Assembly: GCF_000802155.2 (NCBI RefSeq)
Contig: NZ_JQGJ02000016.1
Span: forward strand, 49,921-113,920
Reading direction: 5' to 3'
From: Pseudomonas frederiksbergensis
GTDB lineage: Bacteria > Pseudomonadota > Gammaproteobacteria > Pseudomonadales > Pseudomonadaceae
Length of the DNA stretch: 64,000 nt
Position 1 is the first letter of the stretch, and each line of letters starts with the position of its first letter. Both the position numbers and the translations under genes were made by a program. Positions 44,772-56,168 of this stretch are shown here, one piece after another. Below the pieces are notes generated by a model. That model saw nothing but the letters and a program-made list of their open reading frames with translations. It was not told the origin of the DNA and made no database searches.

Positions 44772-45305
44772 ATGAACGCCGCCCAGTTGCGTCGAGTCCA
44801 CGCTGAAAGCTTTGCGCATTATCGCCAGGGCCTGATCGATCTGTTGCTCGACGCCGTCGGGTATGGCGCCAGCGTGGGGTTCATGGCCGATCTCGACGCT
44901 GTCCAGGCCCGGGCCTATTTCGACGAGGTCCAGACCAGCCTCAACCAGGGGCACCTGCTGCTGTGGGTGGTGGTCAAGGATGAGCAGGTGCAGGCCAGCG
45001 TCCAGCTTGCCTTGTGCCAGAAGCCCAACGGCCGCAACCGTGCCGAGGTGCAAAAGCTGTTGGTGCGCGGCGAGGCTCGTCGTCGGGGCCTGGGCCAGCA
45101 ATTGATGAGCGCCCTGGAGCTCGGTGCCCGCCAACACAAGCGTGGCCTGCTCTACCTCGATACCGAGGCCGGTTCCGAGGCCGAGGCGTTCTACCGCGCC
45201 ATGGGTTATACCCGCGTCGGTGAACTGCCCGACTACTGCCAGAGCCCGGACGGGACCTACACCCCGACCGCCATCTACTACAAGATTTTGGGGCAACCGC
45301 AATGA
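44772..45305 (+). CDS. GNAT family acetyltransferase, second in urease operon
   Basis: 177 residues. The acetyl-CoA loop is VQKLLVRGEARRRGLGQQLMSALE and the final part holds GLLYLDTEAGSEAEAFYRAMGYTRVGELPDY. It differs clearly from the gene before it, so it is not a recent duplication. The substrate is unknown; the late YCQSPDGTYTPTAIYYK is typical of small-molecule GNATs with an aminoglycoside-like layout. The start is ATG 44772, since the GTG at 44763 overlaps the previous stop without a better site. The end overlaps ureB by four bases. Confidence 0.85.
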   Translation: MNAAQLRRVHAESFAHYRQGLIDLLLDAVGYGASVGFMADLDAVQARAYFDEVQTSLNQGHLLLWVVVKDEQVQASVQLALCQKPNGRNRAEVQKLLVRGEARRRGLGQQLMSALELGARQHKRGLLYLDTEAGSEAEAFYRAMGYTRVGELPDYCQSPDGTYTPTAIYYKILGQPQ

Positions 45306-45610
45306 TTCCAGGGCAATACCAGGTTCAACCCGGCGACATCGAACTCAACGTCGGCCGCCGTACCCTCACGCTGAGCGTCGCCAACAGCGGCGACCGGCCG
45401 ATCCAGGTCGGCTCGCACTATCACTTCTTCGAAACCAACGACGCCCTGGCCTTCGACCGCGTCGCCAGCCGTGGCATGCGCCTGAACATCCCGGCCGGCA
45501 CCGCGGTGCGCTTCGAACCGGGCCAGAGCCGCGAAGTCGAGCTTGTCGAACTGGCCGGGCATCGCCGGGTGTTCGGGTTTGCCGGGCGGGTGATGGGCGA
45601 CCTGGACTGA
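45302..45610 (+). CDS. ureB: Urease subunit beta
   Basis: 102 residues. It begins MIPGQYQVQPGDIELN and contains the conserved NSGDRPIQVGSHYHFFETN and RGMRLNIPAGTAVRFEPG. It is a structural subunit of the urease trimer. The ATGA overlap with the preceding GNAT gene couples their translation. A REP half-element follows in the gap before ureC. Confidence 0.97.
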   Translation: MIPGQYQVQPGDIELNVGRRTLTLSVANSGDRPIQVGSHYHFFETNDALAFDRVASRGMRLNIPAGTAVRFEPGQSREVELVELAGHRRVFGFAGRVMGDLD

Positions 45611-45612
45611 AG

Positions 45613-45631
45613 CTCCCTCGCCACAATGGAC
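45613..45631. repeat. Half REP element between ureB and ureC
   Basis: AGCTCCCTCGCCACAATGG is one arm of the REP hairpin seen complete at 31278 and 47376; the other arm is missing. Confidence 0.5.
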
Positions 45632-45663
45632 CGCATACGACTTAAGAACCTCAAGGCGAGCAC

Positions 45664-47364
<1,701 letters not shown>

Positions 47365-47375
47365 ACCAACAGTTG

Positions 47376-47409
47376 CCTGTGGCGAGGGAGCAAGCTCCCT
47401 CGCCACAGG
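47376..47409. repeat. REP-like perfect hairpin after ureC
   Basis: CCTGTGGCGAGGGAGC-AA-GCTCCCTCGCCACAGG, 16-base perfect arms. It is identical in core to the element at 31278 and lies between the convergent ureC and NEL genes, so it may also act as a transcription boundary. Confidence 0.88.
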
Positions 47410-47447
47410 TTTTCATTGGGTCAAGAAACAGCCGGACCGGCTTAACC

Positions 47448-49520
47448 CTATAGATCAGTACTTTCCTTCAACGCATCCAGCTCCGATTGAGTCAACGACT
47501 GAATCAGCTCCGCCTCCTTGACTTTGAACTGCAAGGCCAGCGCCTCGGACTGAGAGGCATAATCGGCTGCCTCCAGGGTCCCTGCGGCCTTTGCCTCATC
47601 CAGTTCAATCTGGTTGGCAATCAGCGTATCCGTCAATGCCTGGAAGGACGTCGGATGGTGTTCCTTCAGGTAATCAATCCAGAAATCCCGTCCCACCAGC
47701 GATTGGAACTGCTCAGGCGAATCGTCCAGGGCCAGGACCTGCTCGGCAGCCGCATCAAGCGCCTCTTGCGTGACACCGGCCAGCATCAGGAAGCGTCCGC
47801 CTGCGGGCTGTTTGGGCAGTTCCAGTCGCGCCTTCAGCCCGACACGATAGGCCAGGCGAACCTCGACCTCTTCGATCTGCTGTAGGTGTTGGGCCTTCTG
47901 CGCTGCCGTAAGATCACGACGCGCATTGATCGCATCACGACGCTGCTGAATATCCTGCAGCGCAATGCGTTCCACCTCATCGAGACGAAACAGCCCTTTC
48001 GCCAGGCGGACCAACACCGCCGCCTCATCCGTTCCCCCAGCCAGGGCCCGGGCGTTGTGGATCATCAACCTGATTTCCAGGTAGCTGAACGACAACGCCG
48101 CGCGGTCCTCGCACGCCGGGGCGCCGGCCAGCTCGAACAGTTCACGACGCAACTGCGTAGAGTCCCTGGCCGCCTCAAGCATCTGCCAGACGCGCGCCTG
48201 GAGGTCCGGGTAGTTTTCTTCGCCCTGATAAGAACCCGCCAATCGATTCAATAACCTGAACAGCTCCTTGGACTGTGGCTCGCGCGCCAGGCTTCGCCAC
48301 AAGTCCTTTCTTGCCTCCAGTTCGGTGCTTGGCAAATTACGCAACCACTGCTGCACGTTCGAAGGCCTGCCAGGCAGGGCATGACCAAACGCTCCGGGCG
48401 AGCGCAGAGCCATCCATTGCGGATGCGTCAGGGAGATGTTCGCCCAGTACTCACCCAAGCGCTGCTGAGTCAGTTCGCTCAACGGATTTCCCTGCAACAG
48501 GGTCACGCCATTGAGGCGCGCCGTGATGAGCGCGCGCGCTGGCGGTGGATCAATCAGGTCGTCCGGGACCTCGGTCAACCGATTGTCGCGTAAGTCAACG
48601 CGCTCCAGGGGCAGCTCACCGAGGCCGCGGGGCCAAACGCTTATATCGGTGCTTTTCAGATACAGGCCGCGCAAGGCGGGGAAGTGGCTGAAATCCGGCA
48701 ACCGATCCAGCGGGTTGTTTTCCAGATTGAGGATCTTGAGCTGGGTCAGGTCTTGCAGCGTCCCGACGCTGCGACTGGTCAAGCGGATCTGATTCGACCC
48801 CAATTGGAGCCTGGTCAGGCCATTCATTGCGCCCAGGGCGGCGGGTACATCGGTCAGCCTGTTGAGGGTCATGTCCAACCAGCGAAGGGAAGAAAAACCG
48901 GTCAGGAAACTTTCGCTGCCCTCTCGCGTAAGTCCCATGTCGTTCAGCTTCAGCGACGCCACATGGCTGAAATTGGCGGTCAGGTCGGGAAGCTCCCCGA
49001 CATATTGTTGGCTCAAGACCAGTTCATAACCCACCCTGCTGCCGTCCACTGCCGTTACCACCGGGACCTGGCGCCGCCAACAACGCTTGATCCGCTCAGC
49101 CACCGCGCGCCTGGCCTGCGGTTCCACCAGTTGATGACGCTGGCGACCCACCTCGCGCCAGCCCGGTGTGTTGGCCCAGAGGTCCAGGTCGCGATCGAGC
49201 ATCTGCAACTCGACCTTGCGTCGCTTCAGTTCACCGACGGCGCCGTCGCCAAATGCCTCCAGCAAGGCCTGGACTTCTTGCTCGGTGTAGTCCGGGTACA
49301 GCTCAAGAACCCGACTTTGCGGGGACCGACTCAACCCCAACCGTTCGCGCAAACCGCCTAGCGGGTAGCCGACCTGGCCGGATGCCAGACGCATCGGCGA
49401 TATATACGACGGTTTTACCGGCGGTAGCTTCAACAGGCTTGCCAGGGAATCTCGGCTTGCCGGCGCAGCACCGATGGCCTGTTTCAACAGATCGCCCTGA
49501 TGAATCGAAGGACGGCCCAT
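47448..49520 (-). pseudogene. NEL-type E3 ubiquitin ligase effector, 3' part (LRR and catalytic domain), split by frameshift
   Basis: 690 codons from an internal ATG. The order is a short basic region, at least six leucine-rich repeats (about residues 180-330; LKLNDMGL, LRWLDMTLNRLTDVP, LTRLQLGSNQI, LKILNLENNPLDRLP, LRGLYLKST, LERVDLRDNRLTEVP), then the NEL domain. The catalytic Cys of NEL ligases is C470 in GAPACEDRAALSF (CxD motif as in IpaH). Full-length Pseudomonas NEL proteins carry a DUF6543 N-terminal region, which here is encoded by the upstream frame (49484-52480). The two frames overlap by 37 bases and one base restores a single protein, so I read this as a broken gene. The ATG at 49520 has only a weak AGG upstream at short spacing, so separate translation is possible but unlikely to be strong. 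Confidence 0.8.
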
Positions 49521-52480
49521 GGCCTGGCGTTCGGCAGGGCACGCTGCAACGCATCGTAGAGGCTGCCCCAGTGGCTCAGGTCGTTGCCTTGGTCGTCCAA
49601 GGACTTGTAGGCACCGCCATCCTTGATCACGTATTTGGTCTGCTGCGCACCCTGTGGCCCGATCGCACCGATCAAGTCGCCCGTGAGGTCATCTGCGCGC
49701 AACTCGATGCGCACCGTGTCACTCCATCCCGACAAGGCTTCCAGCGTCGCCAGGGCCAGTCGGGGCGTATCGGCAGTGGCCAGCGGCTCTTGGTACAGCC
49801 CTTCGTAGGCGCGGTTCATCCGCACCGTGCGCTGAAAATGACGCAGCTCTTCGGCGATACGCAGCGGGATGGGTTTGGTCTGGGCGGCATCGGCGAAATC
49901 CCACTCGGCCATCTGCTGTGTTTCAGCCGATGTGGCACGGGCCAGCATCTGGTCGATTGCCGCGGCGGGGACCGAAGGGAAACGGGATTTGATCAGCGTC
50001 GCGCGCGGGTCGCTCGAGAGGTCCTGCTTGGCATAGTAATCGTTGAACAGACTGACTTTTTCGCGCACCACGAGCTCGGCGAGCTGCTTGCGCAACTGAC
50101 GGACCCGAGCCGGCATATCGGTTTTCGCGATGGCCGGGCTCGCATCGGCCAGCAGGTCGCCGCCGGCGGCATCCACCGCCTCGATCAGGTTTTTCAACAC
50201 CGAAGGCGTGCGCACGTTCGCTTCGGCGAGGCTGACACCTCGGGCCGCGGCGCCAGCTTGCGGACCCGGTGCGTATTGCCATAGACGCTGGCCCGAGCGA
50301 TCGACCACCTCCAGTTGCAAGCCTTTTGGCCACGGGCCATAGCGCGTAAGCAGGTGCAGTTGGGTCATCGGCTCGGCTTTGTCGTAGTCCAGCGCCTCCT
50401 CGCTTTGCAGTTGCACGGTCAGCGTCTCGATTTGTCGGCAAATGTCGAAACGCGTGAGCGTATCGGCCAGCAACGCCGGCATCGGTGCGCCCTCTAAGTG
50501 CATACGCCGCAGCACGTCCTCAGCGGTGCCGCTGGCGATGCGGATCTGCTCCAGCTCCGCCGGGCTGAAATGCTCGACCCGATGCCCCAGCCGTTTCATC
50601 AACTTCGCACCCGTCCAGCCATGGGGATGCTCCAGTTCATGGCGCCACGCACCGCTGCCATTGTCTGTCAGCTTGGGCTGATAGGCTTCCGGCCGGGAGG
50701 GATGGCGAATGCGATACCGCTGCGTAGCCGGATCCAACTGCACTTCATAGTGCTGGCCATCCAGCGCCAGGATCTGGCGCCCGTTGACCCGGTGCAGGCC
50801 TCGCGCGTCCGGCACTGCGCCGGCAGGTGGGACGAGATCGCTCCGGTAGGGGGCCAGGTCCGGACGCCAGAGCCGTGACTCGCCGCTGTCCAATCGGAGC
50901 GGTTCCAACTGCTCCACGGCGTTGGACCATTGGATATGCGGCAGCACTGCGGCGCCCGTGGCCACGAACGCGGTGTTGAGGGCGACGCTGGAAAAATGCG
51001 CCCACATTTCCTGGGTCTCCCCGCGCTCGAACGCTTCGATGCCTTCAAAGGCCTCGTTGAACATCTGCACCGCCCCTACCGTCAGCATCAGCGGCCCCAG
51101 CCCTGGCACAACGAACGCTCCCAGGTTGAGCACATCGATGACCGCGTTCAGATAACTCTCCTGGCGCGCCAGGCGGGCTTTCTTGTCTTCGTCACCAGTG
51201 GGCACCGCTACCGCGCGGGCGTCGAGCTGGATCTTCTGGACCTGGCGTAGCCGCAACGACTCCCACAACGGGGCGGGAATGGGCGAAGTGTCCATGGGCA
51301 GCCGTCGCAGATTCGATTTGAGCGGGTAGTCGACCAGGCTGTTCTCCTGCTCGGAAGGTTGGTAGAGCCGGTTGAACTGCTCGAAAAAAACGCCTTGCTT
51401 GCGCAGCGGGACAAAACGGCTGAAAAAGCGCCGATAGCCGATGCCGTGCAGGCGCCGCCGCGTTTGCGCCATGAAGTCGGCGCTGGAAGCAAACTCCTTC
51501 AGCGGCTGCTCGGGATCACCGGGAAGGTAGGCCACGAGCCGCTCGACTCGCCGGCTGTTTTCACGCTCCGGTCCGATCAGCAACGGGCCAACCAGTTCGA
51601 TATCGAAGACTTTCAGTGACGTGAAGGTCACCGCGCGGTCGTCCAAAGTGATCGCATCCTGATCGCCGACGACCTGTTGCAACATTCGATAAGCCGCCTG
51701 ACTGATATCCCCCTTGGCCCGGGCGATCTCCATGCTCAGCGCCAAACCTTGCCGGTGATGATCACGCAGTTGGCGATCCAACTGGTTGCGTGATGCCTCG
51801 TTTGCCGGTCGCACGATCGCGTTGATGTGTTCTTGATAGAGACGCCCCAGGTCCAATGTGCGGCATAGCCTGGCGAAGGCTTGCGGCGCAATCGGCAACG
51901 CCCCCGCCCGAAAGGCGCTGGTGGACGGCATGACCTCCCCACCGTAGAACGGACGCTGGGTGGTGATCAGCGTGCAATCGGCACAACCGGGCCGGTTTTC
52001 TTCGTCGGGTTCGAAATTGGCCAGCGCGGCCTCCAGCAATGAAGAGCCGTGGTACTCGTACTGGTTGAACTGGCTATCGCCCTTATCCAGCACGAGTGCG
52101 CCGAAGAAATCACCGCGGACTTGCCGTCCGTACTTGCGGACGAAATAAACCTGGTTGACGTCGAGCGTCTGCTTGAATTCAGCCTTGATCGCCTGCTCCA
52201 GCAGCGGCTCGGCAAAGGCGCGGATGTCCTGGATATCGGCCAGGACGTTGTCGACCTGATTCAAGATTTCGCGGTAGCGGGAGTGACTGCTCTTGAGGCT
52301 GGCCCTGGTTTCGTAGGGGGCCTTTGCGTACCAGTCCGGCAGCTCAAGCGTATGATCGCTCAGCTCCCGCTGGCGCTGCACGATGGCTGCGCTGTACCAA
52401 CCGGGCACACGCGCCTTGAGCAAATCCAGGTGCAGATCGCGGGCGACAGGCATTACCGGGCGAAGAATGGGTTCTGGCAT
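49484..52480 (-). pseudogene. NEL-type effector, 5' part (DUF6543 / dermonecrotic-toxin-like N-terminal region)
   Basis: 998 codons. It starts with AAGGATGA at good spacing before ATG 52480. The first 400 residues match the DUF6543 region of Pseudomonas NEL and dermonecrotic-like proteins (VPGWYSAAIVQRQRELSDHTLELPDW, EQAIKAEFKQTLDVNQVYFVRKY). A hydrophobic region (about 440-510; LGAFVVPGLGPLMLTVGAVQM and SSVALNTAFVATGAAVLPHI) could insert in membranes. The reading frame ends in a foreign tail (PWAVLRFIRAIC) just after YDALQRALPNAR, where intact relatives continue into the LRR part. Such proteins are delivered to host cells, usually by a type III system; none is encoded nearby. Confidence 0.8.
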
Positions 52481-52592
52481 ATCGGGTCATCCTTGATATT
52501 TGGAAACCCGAGCCTAACCAGCGCCTCGCCTACAGATGCGGTAACTATTTATTCTCTTGGGCAGGGCATGACGCACGCGGTGCCTGCGCGGC

Positions 52593-52892
52593 TCAGCCCA
52601 CCCAACGTCCCAACTGCTGGCGCAGCCGACGGTTCTCGGCTCGCAGTTGCTGGACTTCTTCCAGCAGGTCCAGCGCCAGGGCGACACCTTCCCATTCCAG
52701 CTCCAGGTCACGCCGCAGCTTGGCGGCACGCTTGGCCAAGGCCAGTTCGTAATCGGTAAAACGCCAATCCGTCGGGGCCGTGCCATGGGGCTCGAGGATG
52801 CCATGCTCGACGATTTCGATCACATGGACATCGGCCAATGCGGCGGCTTCACAGAACTCCACCAGGTTCAGTTCAATGATCGGGTTGTTCAT
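52593..52892 (-). CDS. cbpM: Chaperone modulator CbpM
   Basis: 99 residues from ATG 52892. It has a MerR-like N-terminal helix-turn-helix (EFCEAAALADVHVIEIVEHGILEP) and a C-terminal helix (LEEVQQLRAENRRLRQQLGRW), as in CbpM. CbpM binds the J-domain of CbpA and blocks both its co-chaperone and DNA-binding activities. It lies 84 bases downstream of cbpA, as in E. coli. Confidence 0.9.
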   Translation of the reverse strand: MNNPIIELNLVEFCEAAALADVHVIEIVEHGILEPHGTAPTDWRFTDYELALAKRAAKLRRDLELEWEGVALALDLLEEVQQLRAENRRLRQQLGRWVG

Positions 52893-52976
52893 GGTCTGCT
52901 TCTCCCAATGCTTCAACTGTCGAGTCTAGCCCCGCCTGCCCATGTGGACACAGACATCACAAGATGTATCAGCAGG

Positions 52977-53915
52977 TCAGAAATTCTCCCGCGGATCGAA
53001 CGCGGCTTTCTTCGCCAGCTCTGCCCACAACGCCTTGACCGATTCGTCGCTGGTCTTGGGCATCACGGCCTTGAGCTGCACGAACAGGTAGCCGCGCTCG
53101 CCGGCCTTGTTGCGCAGGCCGTGGCCCTTGGCGCGCATGCGCTGGCCGTTCTGGCTGCCGGCCGGGACCTTGAGGTTGATCTTGCCGGTGAGGGTCGGCA
53201 CCGCTACTTCGGTGCCCAGCGCCAATTCCCACGGCGCCAACGGCAAGGTGATGATCAAGTCCTGGCCTTCAACGTCGAACTTGGGGTGCGGCGCGAAGCG
53301 AATGGTCAGGTACAAGTCGCCATTGGCACCACCGCCGACGCCCGGCGCGCCCTGGCCCTTGAGGCGGATGCGCTCGCCATCGGTCACGCCCAGCGGGATC
53401 TTCACGTTCAGGCTTTTGCTGGTGTTGCTCACATGCTGGCCGGCCGCGTTGTACTGCGGCACCTGGAAGCTGACCTTTTTCGATTCGTTCGACAGGGTCT
53501 CTTCCAGGAAGATCGGTAATTCCATTTCCACGTCTTGCCCCCGACGGCCGGCGCTGCGACCCGATTGTCCGCCACCGAAACCCGGCCCGCGATTGCCAAA
53601 GATCGAACTGAAGAAGTCCGAGAAATCCCCGGTATCCTGACCGCCAAAACCGCCACGGCTCTGCCAGCCCGGCGGGCCCTGGAACGGCTGGCCGTGCTGG
53701 CCATACCGGCGCAGGTCGTCATATTCGGCGCGCTTGTCGGCGCTTTTCAGCGCTTCATAGGCTTCGGAGACGTCCTTGAACTTGGTCTCGGCGTCCTTTT
53801 CCTTGCTCACATCCGGGTGGTACTTGCGCGCCAGTTTGCGATAGGCGGCCTTGATCGTGGCGTCGTCGGCCGTCGGCTCGACACCCAGGATCTTGTAATA
53901 GTCTTTGAAGTCCAT
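52977..53915 (-). CDS. cbpA: DnaJ-type co-chaperone / curved-DNA-binding protein CbpA
   Basis: 312 residues. It starts MDFKDYYKILGVEPTAD; the J-domain with the HPD triad (ARKYHPDVSKEKDAE) is at 1-65, a Gly/Phe-rich linker follows (GGFGGQDTGDFSDFFSSIFGNRGPGFGGG), then two C-terminal substrate-binding domains. There is no zinc-finger Cys cluster, which separates it from DnaJ. It stimulates DnaK and can bind curved DNA in stationary phase. The start at 53915 avoids a 28-codon open extension with no J-domain similarity. Confidence 0.94.
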   Translation of the reverse strand: MDFKDYYKILGVEPTADDATIKAAYRKLARKYHPDVSKEKDAETKFKDVSEAYEALKSADKRAEYDDLRRYGQHGQPFQGPPGWQSRGGFGGQDTGDFSDFFSSIFGNRGPGFGGGQSGRSAGRRGQDVEMELPIFLEETLSNESKKVSFQVPQYNAAGQHVSNTSKSLNVKIPLGVTDGERIRLKGQGAPGVGGGANGDLYLTIRFAPHPKFDVEGQDLIITLPLAPWELALGTEVAVPTLTGKINLKVPAGSQNGQRMRAKGHGLRNKAGERGYLFVQLKAVMPKTSDESVKALWAELAKKAAFDPRENF

Positions 53916-54374
53916 CGAAGCATCACCATCCGTTATCGATATCGCACCGCCATGCACAGCATGCTCGTGGTACAAACCCCGGAGTTTGACCAATCTCAAG
54001 GTTTGTGACCGGGCGGCGCTTCAGAAGTTTATCGGCAGCCGGTGGCGGTTCTTGTGCCCGCCCTGTGGCTGCCAGTGGCCTGTGTGGTCGGTTCGTCAGT
54101 TCAAATTCGGATGCCAGAAGTCCCTAGCCAAGACGCTGTGACGAGTCATGGCCCGCTATGGCGAGGAACAGCAACGCAGGCTAGGGGCTTCTGGCATCCG
54201 AAGTTGAGCTAACAGAACTGACCATACAGGCCACTGGGCTCATGCCAGAAAGTTTGGGGGTGTCGGGGTGTCTTTCAAGGCCTGTGTTTGCGAATTAGCA
54301 GATAACCGGCCTTCGAATCCGCGCCGCACTGACATACACTGCGCGGCCGTTTTTTCAACTGGAACCCGAAAGAC
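53916..54374. other. Intergenic region between divergent cbpA and the Hsp70 gene
   Basis: 459 bases. It holds the 166-bp palindromic element (54072-54237) and, by position, the promoters of both divergent chaperone genes. No heat-shock sigma-32 type promoter was clear by eye. Confidence 0.6.
54072..54237. mobile_element. MITE-like element: 58-base imperfect inverted repeats, no coding capacity
   Basis: The left arm (54072-54129) and right arm (54179-54237) are imperfect reverse complements: CCAGTGGCCTGT, then TCGGATGCCAGAAG, then CCCTAGCC are kept in both. The 49 bases between are not repeated and no ORF of note lies within. Long terminal inverted repeats without a transposase fit a miniature transposable element. 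No target-site duplication was confirmed. Confidence 0.55.
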
Positions 54375-55649
54375 ATGAAAAACGCATCCCCGGCCCGTGC
54401 CTGCGGCATCGACTTTGGCACGTCCAACTCCACCGTCGGCTGGCTGCGCCCCGGCATGGAAACGTTGATCGCGCTGGAGGACGACAAGATCACCCTGCCC
54501 TCGGTGGTCTTTTTCAATCTCGAGGAACGCCGTCCGGTGTATGGCCGCCTGGCCCTGCATGAATACCTGGAGGGCTACGAAGGCCGGTTGATGCGCTCGC
54601 TCAAGAGCCTGCTGGGCTCCAAGCTGATCAAGCACGACACCAGCGTTTTGGGCACGGCCATGCCGTTCAAGGACTTGCTGGGGTTGTTCATCGGCCAGTT
54701 GAAGAAACGCGCCGAAGCCACCGCCGGTCGGGAATTCGAAGAAGTAGTGTTGGGACGCCCGGTGTTCTTCGTCGACGACGATGAACTGGCCGACCAGGAA
54801 GCCGAGAACACCTTGGTGGACGTGGCCCGCGCCATCGGCTTCAAGGAAGTTTCGTTCCAGTACGAGCCCATCGCCGCGGCGTTCGATTATGAATCGACCA
54901 TTGCAAAAGAAGAGCTGGTGCTGATCGTCGACATCGGCGGCGGTACCTCGGACTTTTCCCTGGTGCGCCTGTCGCCCGAGCGGCGCATGCATGACAACCG
55001 TCACGCCGACATCCTGGCGACCGGCGGCGTGCACATCGGCGGGACCGACTTCGACAAGCAACTCAGCCTGCAAGGCCTGATGCCGCTGTTCGGCTACGGC
55101 AGCCGGATGAAAAGCGGCGCCTACATGCCCACCAGCCACCACATGAACCTGGCGACCTGGCACACCATCAACTCGGTGTACTCGCAGAAATCCACCCTGG
55201 CCCTGGGCAGCATGCGCTACGACATCGAAGACACGGCGGGCATCGACCGGCTGTTCAAGCTGATCGAACAGCGCGCCGGGCACTGGTTGGCGATGGAAGT
55301 GGAAGAAACCAAGATCCAGCTGACCCACGCCGACCAGCGCCACGTGCCCCTGGACCGGATCGAGCCAGGCCTGAGCGTGGACTTGAGCCGCGCCCTGTTC
55401 GAGTCAGCGATCGACGGCCTGTTGGAGCGCGTGCGCAACAGCGTCACGCAGTTGCTCAACGATGCCAACGTGCGGGTCGATCAGGTCGACACGGTGTTCT
55501 TCACCGGTGGCTCCAGCGGCATCCCGGCACTGCGCAACAGCGTCTCGGCCATGCTGCCCCAGGCGCGGCATGTGGAAGGCAATATCTTTGGCAGTATCGG
55601 CAGTGGGTTGGCGATCGAGGCGATGAAGCGGTACGGAGTCCAGGACTGA
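54375..55649 (+). CDS. Hsp70-family chaperone, YegD-like
   Basis: 424 residues. The ATPase phosphate loops are present: ACGIDFGTSNSTVGW at the N-terminus, LVLIVDIGGGTSDFSLVRL in the middle and VFFTGGSSGIPALRN near the end. There is no C-terminal substrate-binding lid as in DnaK (over 600 residues), which fits the shorter YegD type. The function of this group is not settled; an atypical chaperone or actin-like ATPase is likely. It sits divergently from cbpA-cbpM, giving a local chaperone cluster. Confidence 0.88.
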   Translation: MKNASPARACGIDFGTSNSTVGWLRPGMETLIALEDDKITLPSVVFFNLEERRPVYGRLALHEYLEGYEGRLMRSLKSLLGSKLIKHDTSVLGTAMPFKDLLGLFIGQLKKRAEATAGREFEEVVLGRPVFFVDDDELADQEAENTLVDVARAIGFKEVSFQYEPIAAAFDYESTIAKEELVLIVDIGGGTSDFSLVRLSPERRMHDNRHADILATGGVHIGGTDFDKQLSLQGLMPLFGYGSRMKSGAYMPTSHHMNLATWHTINSVYSQKSTLALGSMRYDIEDTAGIDRLFKLIEQRAGHWLAMEVEETKIQLTHADQRHVPLDRIEPGLSVDLSRALFESAIDGLLERVRNSVTQLLNDANVRVDQVDTVFFTGGSSGIPALRNSVSAMLPQARHVEGNIFGSIGSGLAIEAMKRYGVQD

Positions 55650-55748
55650 ACGCCCCTGATCTGGCCGAGCCTGTTCGGGTGGGGCCCGCAGACCAGGGAG
55701 CGCAACTGGCCAATTATTTCATTGGTTTCAATTCGCGAAGATTGAAAG

Positions 55749-56060
55749 TCAAAGATTGAGTGAGCTCTCGATCTTGTTCTTGAACCAGTCAGAGGAATAT
55801 TGCCCGACGACCGTTTCCGTCTGGATGAGTAGGGTCGTCGGGGCAGACTGGACGTCGTAGTTTTTTTCAAGCATTCCCGTTGCTTCAAATTTCTTCTGCG
55901 CCACTTTGACTTTACCGCCAAGGTCCTGGGCCAACTCATCAAGGACATCCTTCATCCTGCCGCTAGCCTTGTTGTCGCTTATGAACGCCAAGACCACCGG
56001 AATCTTCGATTGATGCACTTCGACAGTAAATGTCTCGTCATCGATAGTGATTACACTCAT
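55749..56060 (-). CDS. Thioredoxin-fold protein lacking the CxxC motif
   Basis: 103 residues. The thioredoxin pattern is visible: VVLAFISDNKASGRMKDVLDELAQDL, KVKVAQKKFEATGMLEKNYDVQSAPTTLL. The CGPC active site is replaced by ASGR (32-35), and the protein has no Cys at all, so it cannot be a disulfide reductase. The cis-Pro (P74 in SAPTTLL) is kept. It might be a binding or scaffold protein. GGAGCAT precedes the ATG. Its neighbours on both sides are unrelated. Confidence 0.75.
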   Translation of the reverse strand: MSVITIDDETFTVEVHQSKIPVVLAFISDNKASGRMKDVLDELAQDLGGKVKVAQKKFEATGMLEKNYDVQSAPTTLLIQTETVVGQYSSDWFKNKIESSLNL

Positions 56061-56168
56061 GGATATGCTCCTGGTAGCTGGGTTTGCGAGGGATGCAAAC
56101 CCTTACTCGAAGCTAACGACTCCCGAAATCACCGTCTACTGTCAAAAATAACAGGTAAGACGACGGTG

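Noticed and set aside
45613..45631. Terminator between ureB and ureC
   Set aside because: Only one arm of the REP hairpin is present, so no stem can form locally.
49484..49524. Programmed ribosomal frameshift joining the two NEL frames
   Set aside because: There is no slippery heptamer and no clear downstream structure; a single-base deletion or sequencing error is simpler. It remains testable from reads.
54375..55649. Full-length DnaK
   Set aside because: At 424 residues it lacks the substrate-binding domain and lid, and the ATPase sequence is of the YegD type.
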